Shown here piece after piece: positions 1 through 6,613 of a DNA stretch of 8,898 nt. Both the position numbers and the translations under genes were made by a program. The notes beneath the pieces are model-generated. The model was not told the origin of the DNA. It worked only from the letters and a program-made list of their open reading frames with translations, and ran no database searches. Every line of letters begins with the position of its first letter. Within the stretch, counting starts at the first letter, position 1. This DNA comes from Anaerolineales bacterium. GTDB taxonomy: Bacteria; Chloroflexota; Anaerolineae; Anaerolineales; E44-bin32. The stretch covers positions 1 through 8,898 of the forward strand of contig DAOUTT010000071.1 of assembly GCA_030668545.1 (NCBI GenBank), given 5' to 3'.

Positions 1-2
1 CC

Positions 3-551
3 GACCTTCTTCCACAGGATCTCTGGCAGGTTCCCGTCCTCATCGGTGCACATCAAAACCAGCCCGGGCTATTAAGCCAAAGAGGCAGGCTTGTGCTCTA
101 CCATCTCAGCGAAGAACCGCCCGACTTGATCGCCGACACTGCAGCTCCCTCTACACCACTCAATCTCAAGCTGGGAGGCGTGACACTGTTGGGCATCGAT
201 CTCGATCCCGAATCGGTTGAGAGCGGAGGAAGAATTCACCTCACGCTGTACTGGAATATCTCGAAACCTGACCGATATGGCGTCGAACTCTCGCTCGGCG
301 ATTCCATCCTCGAAGCACATGAGCTCGGTTTTGGCAATTTAGCTCGTTACCATAAAGAAGTTGGTATTTCCAAAGACAGCGTGATTGTCGAGGATTACTG
401 GTTGGTTATACCCTCGACAACACCAGCCGGAATACATGATCTGAATGTTCGTCTGCTGATCGGTGGGGAGAAAGCTCCGATCGCTGAGATTCTCGTCCTC
501 GATGAAGAAAAGGATATGGAACGATGGTTAAAAATCGCTGGGGAATCATAA
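3..551 (+). CDS. C-terminal part of a large (probably multi-pass membrane) protein ending in a beta-sandwich domain; 5' end outside window
   Basis: The frame is open from the window edge (codon 1 at position 3) to the TAA at 549-551, so about 182 C-terminal residues are seen. The GTG at 93 is internal and should not be taken as the start. The visible part begins with a stretch ending QRGRLVLYHL, followed by a Pro/Thr-containing linker. A compact beta-rich domain follows, with strands such as GGVTLLGIDLDPE, RIHLTLYWN, DYWLVIPS and AGIHDLNVRLLIG. Tails with the pattern 'L-GYDLD...G-x-x-L-x-LYW' are familiar at the ends of glycosyltransferase-39 or DUF2723-like membrane proteins of Anaerolineae, where they would lie outside the membrane. 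That family assignment is inference, because no transmembrane or catalytic part is in the window. It overlaps the next gene by 28 bp, which suggests an operon. Confidence 0.72.
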   Translation, partial: DLLPQDLWQVPVLIGAHQNQPGLLSQRGRLVLYHLSEEPPDLIADTAAPSTPLNLKLGGVTLLGIDLDPESVESGGRIHLTLYWNISKPDRYGVELSLGDSILEAHELGFGNLARYHKEVGISKDSVIVEDYWLVIPSTTPAGIHDLNVRLLIGGEKAPIAEILVLDEEKDMERWLKIAGES

Positions 552-979
552 TCGGCGGCGCAATATTAATCGTGATGCTTATGCTGGGCTCATTTTCCAT
601 CGGGGTTTATCTTGGCCGCCTGGGAACGAATCAAGAAGCTCCCAGGAATGATGCGGCAGCACCGCCGCCCATCCCTCCTCAGAATCCGCTCCAAGAGAAG
701 GTCGGGGAGGAATTCCAGATCAACAACCCGGACCTGGTCGGACGTCTTAGGTTCGTTGGCAAGGACGGAATACAGCTCATTACAGAGCAAGGGAACAAAT
801 TCGTAATTGTTGACGAAGATACACGCGTGTGGAATTGGAGTGGCGAAACGCTTCAGGTACGCGATCTTGGGCGTTACGATATTCTCGCAGTATACGGCGA
901 CTTCATACAGGACGACGGCCGGCAGCTTCGTGCCGAACTCATCGTCCGCCTCCCCCCTCGCCAGCCAAATAACCCTTGA
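524..979 (+). CDS. Small single-pass membrane-anchored protein with a beta-rich extracytoplasmic domain
   Basis: This 151-residue protein starts at ATG 524, with AGGA about 9 nt upstream, and overlaps the end of the preceding gene by 28 bp; co-translation is likely. Residues 7-30 form one hydrophobic segment after a basic N-terminus (MVKNRW), consistent with an uncleaved signal anchor. Residues 38-57 are Ala/Pro rich (AAAPPPIPPQNP) and look like a linker. Residues 70-143 alternate hydrophobic and polar residues in short strands (VGRLRFVG, GIQLITEQG, KFVIVDEDTRVW, YDILAVYGDF, RAELIVRLP). This resembles a small OB-like or DUF5666-like barrel, by pattern only. No catalytic motif was recognised. 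It ends in TGA. Coupling to the upstream membrane protein suggests an envelope role, but the function is unknown. Confidence 0.75.
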   Translation: MVKNRWGIIIGGAILIVMLMLGSFSIGVYLGRLGTNQEAPRNDAAAPPPIPPQNPLQEKVGEEFQINNPDLVGRLRFVGKDGIQLITEQGNKFVIVDEDTRVWNWSGETLQVRDLGRYDILAVYGDFIQDDGRQLRAELIVRLPPRQPNNP

Positions 980-1033
980 TATCCAGGTTCACCTTTTAGG
1001 GAGTCGAAAGCGGACCAATAGCAGTATTACGAG

Positions 1034-1095
1034 TTTTTTAAATATAGATCCCCAATTGTAGAGCATGACCGCATCGGTTCACCATCGAGGGGATC
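1034..1095 (-). terminator. Possible weak terminator or inverted repeat between convergent genes
   Basis: GATCCCC at 1047-1053 and GGGGATC at 1089-1095 form a perfect 7-bp inverted repeat, with a smaller nested hairpin (ACCG/CGGT at 1068-1078) in the loop. It begins right after the stop codon of the LysE-type gene. Read on the minus strand it is followed by an AT-rich tract (TATATTTAAAAAA). The T-run is weak and the loop long, so termination is only a guess. Confidence 0.28.
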
Positions 1096-1713
1096 TTAGA
1101 TTAGCGGCAAGAGAATTCGCAAACCGAACCCGATCACCACCAGGAACCCCAGGATGCTCGCCGCCATTTGAAATCGGGGCGGCAACCGTTCGTGTCCGAG
1201 AGACCCCAATCCGGCCAACAAGGTCTGCCATGAGAGGGACGCTAGACCTGCCCCGATCAGAAACGCCGCATGCTCCGCAACCGAACCTAAATTCTTTGCG
1301 CCGCCGCCGAGGATCAAGGCTGAAAAATATATGATCGTCAGGGGATTAATTAACGTCAGGCCCAAGAACTGGACGAATACTTTGCCGCTCCCATTTAAGC
1401 CTGCGCTATCTGCCTCAGGTGTTTCCGAAGGTCTGATCGACCGCGTCAGCCCATACAAACCAACCGCCAAAAGCACTCCGCCGCTGATGACTTGAACCTG
1501 CACTGCGAATGGGGAGATGATTAGGACCAGAGCGCCCCCGGCAACCACGGCCAGCGCTGCGTACAAAAAATCCGCAAATGCCGCCCCGGCACCGGCCATG
1601 AAACCAACACGAAAACCGCGCCGCAGACTCACATCGAGAATAAGTACCGCAATGGCGCCAACGGGAATGGCGATTCCGTAACCCGCCAGAACACCTTCAA
1701 AAAATGCTGCCAT
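1096..1713 (-). CDS. LysE/RhtB-family amino-acid (or small metabolite) exporter
   Basis: This 205-residue integral membrane protein has the LysE/RhtB layout: about six hydrophobic segments, the N-terminal motif GYGIAIPVGA, a following 'SLRRGFRVGFMAGAGAAFAD' loop and helix, and the mid-protein motif LTLINPLTIIYF, which matches the family's conserved 'NP' helix. Family members export amino acids such as lysine, arginine, threonine or homoserine lactones across the cytoplasmic membrane; the substrate here cannot be predicted. I chose ATG 1713 because GAGGG at 1719-1723 lies 5 nt upstream. The alternative TTG at 1725 directly follows a stop codon and has no ribosome binding site. It lies 164 bp downstream of rimO on the same strand. 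No convincing promoter was seen in the gap, so it may be a distal operon member. Confidence 0.88.
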   Translation of the reverse strand: MAAFFEGVLAGYGIAIPVGAIAVLILDVSLRRGFRVGFMAGAGAAFADFLYAALAVVAGGALVLIISPFAVQVQVISGGVLLAVGLYGLTRSIRPSETPEADSAGLNGSGKVFVQFLGLTLINPLTIIYFSALILGGGAKNLGSVAEHAAFLIGAGLASLSWQTLLAGLGSLGHERLPPRFQMAASILGFLVVIGFGLRILLPLI

Positions 1714-1718
1714 GAGTG

Positions 1719-1723
1719 CCCTC
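1719..1723 (-). promoter_or_regulatory. Ribosome binding site fixing the LysE-type gene start
   Basis: GAGGG, read on the minus strand, lies 5 nt before ATG 1713. It overlaps the alternative TTG start, which makes the ATG the better choice. Confidence 0.6.
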
Positions 1724-1877
1724 AATTACTCTGGTAAGTGTCGGCTCTCACCTTCGAGCGCAGAAACATGAGCACAAACCCCTTTTCAAAATCGCCAATC
1801 TTGCCTTGGTCCCTGACACTTCAGGATCAGCCATCTGGGAGTGCTTGGATACATTCCCCATCTCGGTCTTCTTTCAA

Positions 1878-3227
1878 TTACGAAGGTGCCGCAGCACCAT
1901 CAGCGATGACTCCGCTCAGGTCATATTCGAGCGCGCCCGTGATGCGAACCTGGACCATCTCTCCAGCGCGTATCTCTTCCTCCACAATGACCATGCCGTC
2001 GATTTCAGGCGCGTCTCGATAGGAGCGCCCCAAGGAAATCCCGTCTCCGCACCCTTCGATCAGAACCGGCAGCGATCCGCCCAGGAAGGTCTGGTTCCGC
2101 TCGAGGGAAATTCCCTGCTGAAGAGTCATCAATCGGTCCCGCCGCTCCTCTTTAACAACCATTGGGATAGGATCGCCAAGGGATTCACCTGCCGTCCCCG
2201 ATTCAGGAGAATAAGAAAAGACACCCACGCGGTCGAAGCGGATCTCCTGAATGAAGTCCAACAACCTTCCGAAAGCCTGCTCTGTTTCACCCGGGTAACC
2301 CACGATGAACGTCGTCCGCAGAGCGATCTCAGGCATCGCCCCCCGCATCTTCTCAATCGTCCGATGCACCCAGTCGATGTTCGCCGGTCGGCGCATATCA
2401 CGCAACACATTCGGATCGGCATGCTGCAACGGCATGTCCAAATAGGGCAAGATTTGTTCGTTCTTCTCCATTACTTCGATCAAACGATCCGTCACGTATC
2501 CCGGGTAAGCATACATCACGCGGATCCAATCCAAAGCAGGAGTTTCAACGACGAGTTTCTCCAACAGCTTCGCTAGACCATCTTTCACGCCAAGGTCATG
2601 ACCATAGTCGGTCGTATCTTGTGCGATCAGAATCACCTCTCGCACCCCCGACTCCTGCAGCCGGCGGGCTTCCCCCAGGATCGCCTGCTCTGGGCGGCTT
2701 ATTGCGGGTCCTTTGATCAATGGGATAGCACAGAAAGCACAGGGCCGGCGGCAGCCATCGGCAATTTTCAAATATGCGCTGGCACCGCTCACCGCTACCC
2801 GATCCACCCCGTGCTCTTCCTTGCCTACCGCCGGCGTCTCCGGGAGATGGTAGAGCGGCTCCTGGTGGCGCCGCTCACGCAAGCTCTGCACGACCTGAAC
2901 GATATCCATCCAGCGTCGAGTGCCCAATACGCCATCGATTCCTGGCACTTGCTCAACAACAGTCGAACCATAGCGTTGCGTCAGACAACCAGCGGCGATG
3001 AGTAATTGGCCTTCTCTCTTCCCCTGTGCGAGCTCACGTAATACAGCCAGCGATTCTTCCTTCGCCGGTCCGATAAAACCGCAGGTGTTGACAATCAGAA
3101 CATCGGCATCCTCTGGTCGCTCACTACCATGAAAGCCCACGCGCCCTAACAGCGTGGACATCGACTCGGAGTCAACTGTGTTCTTCGCACAGCCAAGGGA
3201 AACCAGGTGAAAGCGCGTTGCTGCCAT
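1878..3227 (-). CDS. rimO: Ribosomal protein S12 methylthiotransferase RimO
   Basis: RimO is a radical-SAM enzyme that adds a methylthio group to the beta-carbon of a conserved aspartate in ribosomal protein S12. The 449 residues show the full architecture. The N-terminal UPF0004 domain has the three cluster-binding cysteines: C13 in SLGCAKN, C49 in VNTCGF and C81 in AAGCL. The radical-SAM core has the CX3CX2C motif C159-C163-C166 (DGCRRPCAFCAIP), followed by TTDYGHDLG and a typical GYPGET segment. A C-terminal TRAM-like region spans about residues 380-440. The SLGCAKN...DSE start and the LPYLDMPLQHA motif favour RimO over MiaB. The ATG at 3227 is 12 nt after the rodZ-like stop and has no strong ribosome binding site, suggesting translational coupling. 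Length is normal and no lesion is visible. Confidence 0.96.
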   Translation of the reverse strand: MAATRFHLVSLGCAKNTVDSESMSTLLGRVGFHGSERPEDADVLIVNTCGFIGPAKEESLAVLRELAQGKREGQLLIAAGCLTQRYGSTVVEQVPGIDGVLGTRRWMDIVQVVQSLRERRHQEPLYHLPETPAVGKEEHGVDRVAVSGASAYLKIADGCRRPCAFCAIPLIKGPAISRPEQAILGEARRLQESGVREVILIAQDTTDYGHDLGVKDGLAKLLEKLVVETPALDWIRVMYAYPGYVTDRLIEVMEKNEQILPYLDMPLQHADPNVLRDMRRPANIDWVHRTIEKMRGAMPEIALRTTFIVGYPGETEQAFGRLLDFIQEIRFDRVGVFSYSPESGTAGESLGDPIPMVVKEERRDRLMTLQQGISLERNQTFLGGSLPVLIEGCGDGISLGRSYRDAPEIDGMVIVEEEIRAGEMVQVRITGALEYDLSGVIADGAAAPS

Positions 3228-3239
3228 TGACTGTTTAAG

Positions 3240-4148
3240 TTACGTCCCAGGAATACTGGGGGTAGGGGTTGCGGTTTCGGTCATTACTGGAGAAGCGGTG
3301 GGCGTCAGAGTCTGAGTGGGGGTTGGTGTTTGTCCGCCGCGCGGGGTCCAAACGCGTATAACCACCTGACCAATGTATCCCATGAGACCCTGGTTTTGTC
3401 CATTGAAGATCACGCGGATGCCGCCGCCGTTTCCCGTGAATAATTCCACACGCTCCTCACCGAGGTAATCAGATTGTTCACCGGCACGCATCCGGCCCCT
3501 GAAGGCTTCTTTGCCATCCACAAGCACCTGCACCCAGGATTCCCTCTCGGCAATGACCTGTAGATTTACTGTATCAAGAACATTCAGGATCAACGTCGGT
3601 GTCGCCGTGGGCTCCTCGGTTGTCAGTTGTGTCAGATCCGCAAGCGCAGAAACTGCGGGAGAGGGTGTGTATGTTGCGGTAGGCTGTGAGATCGCATCCG
3701 CTGAACTTTCCACTGCAGCGGCGTCCTCCCCGCTGCTGATGCTGGTAAATAGTTTTCGCCCACCCCATCCAAGGACAACAATCACACCAAGCGTTATGGT
3801 GGCGATGACGAAAATATCTGTAGAAAACCAACTCGGCATTCGGGTTTGGCGTTTAGTCTTTTTATTATCGGCAGGCTTGCTGCTTCCCCTCGCCACGAGT
3901 GATCGCCGGCGCTTTGGCTGCTTGCTCTCATCGTATTGTCGCAGGAGTGCTTCGGGGTCTATGCCGAGGAATTCAGCATAGTTATGCAAAAAACCGCGTG
4001 CCTGAGTTGCAGACGGGAGCGAGTCAAACTCACCTCGCTCAAGCGCCCCCAGAAGAGATGAGCGGATGCGAATAGTGCGCTCGGCTTCCTCAAGCGTAAG
4101 TCCTAGCCGCTCGCGCGTTTCTCGTAGTGTGCGACCAATTTCTTCCAT
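3240..4148 (-). CDS. rodZ: RodZ-like membrane protein with N-terminal helix-turn-helix domain
   Basis: RodZ-type proteins link the MreB cytoskeleton to the wall-building machinery and support cell shape. From ATG 4148 the protein has 302 residues. Residues 4-70 form a Cro/C1-like HTH of the RodZ type (MEEIGRTLRETRERLGLTLE, then RSSLLGALERGEFDSLPS and RGFLHNYAEFLGIDPE). A basic stretch follows at 78-103, one transmembrane helix at about 111-129, a Ser/Thr/Pro linker to about 185, a periplasmic beta-rich DUF4115-like domain at about 190-268 (VNLQVIAERESWVQVLVDG), and a Thr/Pro-rich tail at 273-300. A GTG at 4187 would add 13 residues but lies inside the rplI terminator hairpin and spoils the family N-terminus, so I prefer 4148. 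Neither start has a clear ribosome binding site. It is followed by rimO 12 nt later; rodZ-rimO neighbourhoods also occur in other phyla. Confidence 0.88.
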   Translation of the reverse strand: MEEIGRTLRETRERLGLTLEEAERTIRIRSSLLGALERGEFDSLPSATQARGFLHNYAEFLGIDPEALLRQYDESKQPKRRRSLVARGSSKPADNKKTKRQTRMPSWFSTDIFVIATITLGVIVVLGWGGRKLFTSISSGEDAAAVESSADAISQPTATYTPSPAVSALADLTQLTTEEPTATPTLILNVLDTVNLQVIAERESWVQVLVDGKEAFRGRMRAGEQSDYLGEERVELFTGNGGGIRVIFNGQNQGLMGYIGQVVIRVWTPRGGQTPTPTQTLTPTASPVMTETATPTPSIPGT

Positions 4149-4164
4149 ATCAGATACTAGGTAC

Positions 4165-4205
4165 AAAAAACCGCCGACGCACTTCACTTGGAAATACGCC
4201 GGCGG
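4165..4205 (-). terminator. Rho-independent terminator after rplI
   Basis: Read on the minus strand, a 9-bp GC-rich stem (CCGCCGGCG at 4205-4197 with CGTCGGCGG at 4179-4171, one G-T wobble) encloses a 17-nt loop and is followed at once by six T (4170-4165). It begins 16 nt after the rplI stop and ends 16 nt before the preferred rodZ start. Stem and T-run are textbook; the loop is somewhat long. Confidence 0.82.
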
Positions 4206-4221
4206 ATAGGTACTCTAGAAC

Positions 4222-4995
4222 TTAGTTTTCCTCTTGACTCTCTTCGTCTGACTCCCCTTCGTCAGACTCTACGGTGGCTTCAGCCTGCACTTCAGCCGGT
4301 TCCGTCTCTTCCTGAGCGGTCTCATCCGCTGCTTGTGCCACTACTTCTGCTTCAGCATCCTCTACGGAGGCTTCAGCTTGCACTTCGGCCGGTTCCGTAT
4401 CTTCCTGAACGGTCTCATCCGCTGCTCGTGCTGCCGCTTCAGCTTCGGCATCCTCCGCCTCAAGCTCCGCCTGCAGATCCGTAAATTGTCCTGCCCCTTC
4501 TAATTCTATATCGAGGGCTTCTTCGATCTCATAAGCTGATTCGGGCGGCTCACCCTCTCTATGTACGACGACGGTGATTTCGGGGATCAGGTCTATCGTC
4601 AGACGAACTTTGACCTCATGCACGCCGAGCGTTTTGATCGGCTGTGCCTCGATCTGCCGGCGATCAATAACAGCTGCTGTCTCCTGTTCGATGCCCTCGA
4701 CAATCATCGCCGAAGTTATCGAACCGTAAAGCCTTCCTGTCTCGCCGGCTTTGACCCCAAAATTCAGGGTCAATTCGTTAAGCTGCTCGGCAATCGAGCC
4801 CATCTCAATATTGAGCCGGTTGCGTTCCTTCTCAGCCTGCCCACGGATGCGCTCGGTCTGCTTGAGCATACCCGGTATTGCGAGCGCCGCCAGACCTTGC
4901 GGTAGGAGGAAATTCCTCCCATAGCCGTCCGCGACCTTCTTCACATCACCGGCACGTCCTAGTTTGTAAACGTCCTTCAATAGTAATACTTTCAT
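4222..4995 (-). CDS. rplI: Large-subunit ribosomal protein L9 with long acidic C-terminal extension
   Basis: L9 binds 23S rRNA near the L1 stalk base and helps keep reading frame. Residues 1-150 match the whole family. The N-terminal RNA-binding domain begins MKVLLLKDVYKLGRAGDVKK and continues VADGYGRNFLLPQGLA. A long connecting helix spans about 44-75. The C-terminal domain contains LYGSITSAMI and IKTLGVHEVKVRL. Ordinary L9 is near 150 residues; here 257 residues include a tail of about 100 that is strongly acidic and Ala/Glu rich, with a 31-residue tandem duplication (181-211 and 212-242) and a final stretch rich in Glu, Asp and Ser. Such a tail is probably disordered or helical; its role is unknown. 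The gene has its own promoter upstream and a terminator downstream. The ATG at 4995 is preceded by a purine-rich stretch (GAGGAAAGGG, about 11 nt away). Confidence 0.96.
   Translation of the reverse strand: MKVLLLKDVYKLGRAGDVKKVADGYGRNFLLPQGLAALAIPGMLKQTERIRGQAEKERNRLNIEMGSIAEQLNELTLNFGVKAGETGRLYGSITSAMIVEGIEQETAAVIDRRQIEAQPIKTLGVHEVKVRLTIDLIPEITVVVHREGEPPESAYEIEEALDIELEGAGQFTDLQAELEAEDAEAEAAARAADETVQEDTEPAEVQAEASVEDAEAEVVAQAADETAQEETEPAEVQAEATVESDEGESDEESQEEN
4270..4455 (-). repeat. Two 93-bp tandem repeats in the rplI tail
   Basis: Units at 4363-4455 and 4270-4362 encode 31 residues each, both starting EDAEAE and containing TEPAEVQAEA. By hand comparison they differ at 12 of 93 bases and 6 of 31 residues, most of them conservative. 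This is an in-frame duplication within the acidic extension. Confidence 0.9.
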
Positions 4996-5022
4996 CTCTC
5001 ATCAAGCCCTTTCCTCAAAATT

Positions 5023-5044
5023 CGAGCGCCGCATGCGGCGCTCG
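5023..5044 (-). promoter_or_regulatory. Perfect 22-bp palindrome in the rplI leader
   Basis: The arm CGAGCGCCGCA is followed by its exact reverse complement, so the sequence is a perfect 22-bp palindrome. In the predicted rplI transcript it would form a strong GC-rich hairpin starting about 28 nt before the start codon. Downstream on the minus strand comes AATTTTGAGG. The short T-run makes it a poor terminator, so it could be an attenuator, a protein-binding leader hairpin or an mRNA-stabilising stem. Confidence 0.55.
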
Positions 5045-5052
5045 GGGCGAAG

Positions 5053-5082
5053 GGTACAACGCCCAGTGCAGAACATTGTACC
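5053..5082. promoter_or_regulatory. Inverted repeat overlapping the rplI -10 box and start site (candidate operator)
   Basis: GGTACAA at 5053-5059 and TTGTACC at 5076-5082 are perfect 7-bp inverted half-sites separated by 16 nt. The right half overlaps the -10 hexamer, and the centre falls at the predicted transcription start. Placement suits a repressor, but 7-bp arms can also arise by chance. Confidence 0.4.
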
Positions 5083-5103
5083 AGAGCCAATCCCCTCGGT
5101 CAA
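5075..5103 (-). promoter_or_regulatory. Sigma-70-type promoter of rplI
   Basis: On the minus strand, -35 TTGACC (5103-5098) and -10 TACAAT (5080-5075) are separated by exactly 17 nt. Each hexamer matches the consensus at five of six positions. The predicted start is near 5068, giving a leader of about 73 nt that includes the 22-bp palindrome. It lies in the gap between the GNAT gene and rplI. Confidence 0.78.
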
Positions 5104-5210
5104 AGGAATAATTTCCCCAGTAATCGGGGCACTTCGCAGTGGGCAGGCTGTCAGGTAGCTTAAATAATCTTCACCAACGGCCCTGGCACAGTAATTCCAT
5201 CAGCTTAGGC

Positions 5211-5639
5211 TCAGGGAGTCGGGCGGTTTTTCTCCATCACGATCGCATCTTCTCTATTACGATAATACCGTTGCCAGCGGTCTACTTCAGCGTAGCCGGC
5301 TTTGAGATACAAATCATAAGCTCCACGGTTCGATTCTCGTAAAGAGAGTCGCATCCGTGAGGTGCCCAGACCAGCTTCACATTCCTGGAGCAGGCATCTC
5401 GCGATGCCCCTTCTCCGAAACGCCGGGGCAACGGCGAGCGTCGCCACCCAACCCAGGTCTTTCTGCCGCCGCCGATCACCGACGATGAAACCTACGATTT
5501 CTTCATCCACTTCGGCGACGTAACGCACCGTTTCCGGGAAGATCAACGCAGCCAACACGTCAATCCACGGCCAGGCATCACTCCGAAAACAGCGCTTCTC
5601 CAGACGATAGATGGGGAGAAAATCGCGCCACGTCGCCAC
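5211..5639 (-). CDS. GNAT-family N-acetyltransferase (RimI-like); start uncertain
   Basis: GNAT enzymes move an acetyl group from acetyl-CoA to an amine. The protein carries the family's core: a beta4 strand and pyrophosphate loop (LGWVATLAVAPAFRRRGIAR, fitting the Q/RxxGxG/A pattern), then MRLSLRESNRGAYDLYLKAGY, a motif-B pattern close to RimI-like enzymes. The substrate cannot be predicted. Counting from GTG 5639 gives 142 residues, but this start has no ribosome binding site and would remove the first strand (DIRVATWRDF, with DIR before the GTG). The frame stays open upstream to 5690 and meets the SPFH gene's TAG at 5691-5693 in the same frame, with no ATG between. The true start may be a rare codon upstream, or translation may be coupled to or run through from the SPFH gene. 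It ends TGA GCC TAA. Confidence 0.85.
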   Translation of the reverse strand: MATWRDFLPIYRLEKRCFRSDAWPWIDVLAALIFPETVRYVAEVDEEIVGFIVGDRRRQKDLGWVATLAVAPAFRRRGIARCLLQECEAGLGTSRMRLSLRESNRGAYDLYLKAGYAEVDRWQRYYRNREDAIVMEKNRPTP

Positions 5640-5690
5640 TCGGATGTCAGGGCTTAGCTCGGCTTTCGAGCTTTCTCTTGCACCCAGGAG

Positions 5691-6584
5691 CTACTTACTA
5701 CCCTTCGTAAAGTTTTCCAGCATGCTCGTGAACTCCATCGGGAAGATGAACTTGGTGGCGGGGCTCGCGCCCATATCCTTAAGCGTCTCAAAATACTGCA
5801 AGGTCATCGTCTTCTGATCAACTTTCTTGGCGGCGACGAATATCTTTTCTAGAGCCGCTGAATAGCCCTCTGCCCGCAGCAATTGAGCCTCACGATCACC
5901 CTCAGCGCGCAGGATGTTCGCCTGCCTGTCACCGTCCGCTCTTAGGATGGCGGCCTGCTTCTCACCATCAGCGATGTTAACAGCCGCTTCCCTCTGACCC
6001 GTGGACTCGGTAACGACCGCACGCCGGATACGCTCGGCCGTCATCTGGCGGGTCATCGCCTCCTCAATTTCAGCCGGCGGAACGATCTCGCGGATCTCGA
6101 CGTTGGTCACCTTCACGCCCCAGCGCTCCGTCACCTCATCTAACTTCACCCGCATCACCTGGTTGATGTGGTCGCGATTGGACAGGATTTCATCAAGCAT
6201 GATCGAACCGATTACAGAACGCAGCGTTGTTGTCGCCATACCCTCTGCCGCTTTTTCAAAGTTACCCACCTGGATCGTACTCTGCATTGCGTCGACGACT
6301 TTGTAGTACCAGATGAAGTCGACGGCGATGGAGGCGTTATCCTTTGTGATCGAAGTCTGGTGCGGGATTTCACGCACCTGCTCGCGTAGATCGACCCTGA
6401 TGGCTCGCTCAATGAACGGGATCAGGAACACGAGACCCGGGCCACGTTCGCCCACGCAGCGCCCGAGGCGAAATACCACCAGGCGTTCAAACTCCTGAGC
6501 GATGCGGATTGCGCTGGCAATAATTGCCAACCCAACCAATCCGATTGCACCAACTAAACAAGCTACAAACCAAGTATTTTCCAT
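5691..6584 (-). CDS. SPFH/Band 7 (slipin/stomatin-like, QmcA-type) membrane protein
   Basis: SPFH proteins form membrane-anchored oligomeric cages that organise membrane microdomains and regulate membrane proteases. The 297 residues have one N-terminal hydrophobic segment (about 5-27), then the Band 7 domain: QEFERLVVFRLGR, GPGLVFLIPFIERAIRVDLR, the VDFIWYYKV strand, LDEILSNRDHIN, and WGVKVTNVEIREIVPPAEIEEAM. A helical Ala/Glu/Arg-rich region follows, with four 11-residue repeats (200-243) of the type A-x-I-L-R-A-x-G-D-R-x. The protein ends with TKFIFPMEF. ATG 6584 has AAGGAG at 6594-6599, 9 nt away. It follows the nfeD-like gene by 29 nt; the NfeD-SPFH pair is a widely conserved operon. The TAG stop is in frame with the GNAT gene behind it. 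Confidence 0.94.
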   Translation of the reverse strand: MENTWFVACLVGAIGLVGLAIIASAIRIAQEFERLVVFRLGRCVGERGPGLVFLIPFIERAIRVDLREQVREIPHQTSITKDNASIAVDFIWYYKVVDAMQSTIQVGNFEKAAEGMATTTLRSVIGSIMLDEILSNRDHINQVMRVKLDEVTERWGVKVTNVEIREIVPPAEIEEAMTRQMTAERIRRAVVTESTGQREAAVNIADGEKQAAILRADGDRQANILRAEGDREAQLLRAEGYSAALEKIFVAAKKVDQKTMTLQYFETLKDMGASPATKFIFPMEFTSMLENFTKGSK

Positions 6585-6613
6585 TATCGTAATCTCCTTG
6601 AATAGGATGATGC

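Noticed and set aside
1736..1821. Inverted repeat aagtgtc / gacactt between rimO and the LysE-type gene
   Set aside because: The arms are only 7 bp and 72 nt apart; this is expected by chance, and nothing else in this 164-bp gap supports a site.
1716..2576. Long plus-strand open frame of 286 codons
   Set aside because: It lies opposite rimO and partly opposite the LysE-type gene start; its translation has no recognisable domain and is rich in Arg, His and Ser, typical of an antisense shadow.
3511..3981. Plus-strand open frame opposite the rodZ-like gene
   Set aside because: The opposite strand holds a clear RodZ-type protein with domains in order; the plus-strand translation shows no motif.
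5104..5165. Possible terminator after the GNAT gene (CCCC/GGGG with 7-nt loop at 5115-5129, and CACT/AGTG at 5130-5141)
   Set aside because: Stems are only 4 bp and no proper T-run follows on the minus strand.
6020..6110. Four 11-residue repeats in the SPFH protein as a novel repeat
   Set aside because: Hendecad Ala/Glu/Arg repeats are a normal feature of the helical region in SPFH/stomatin proteins.
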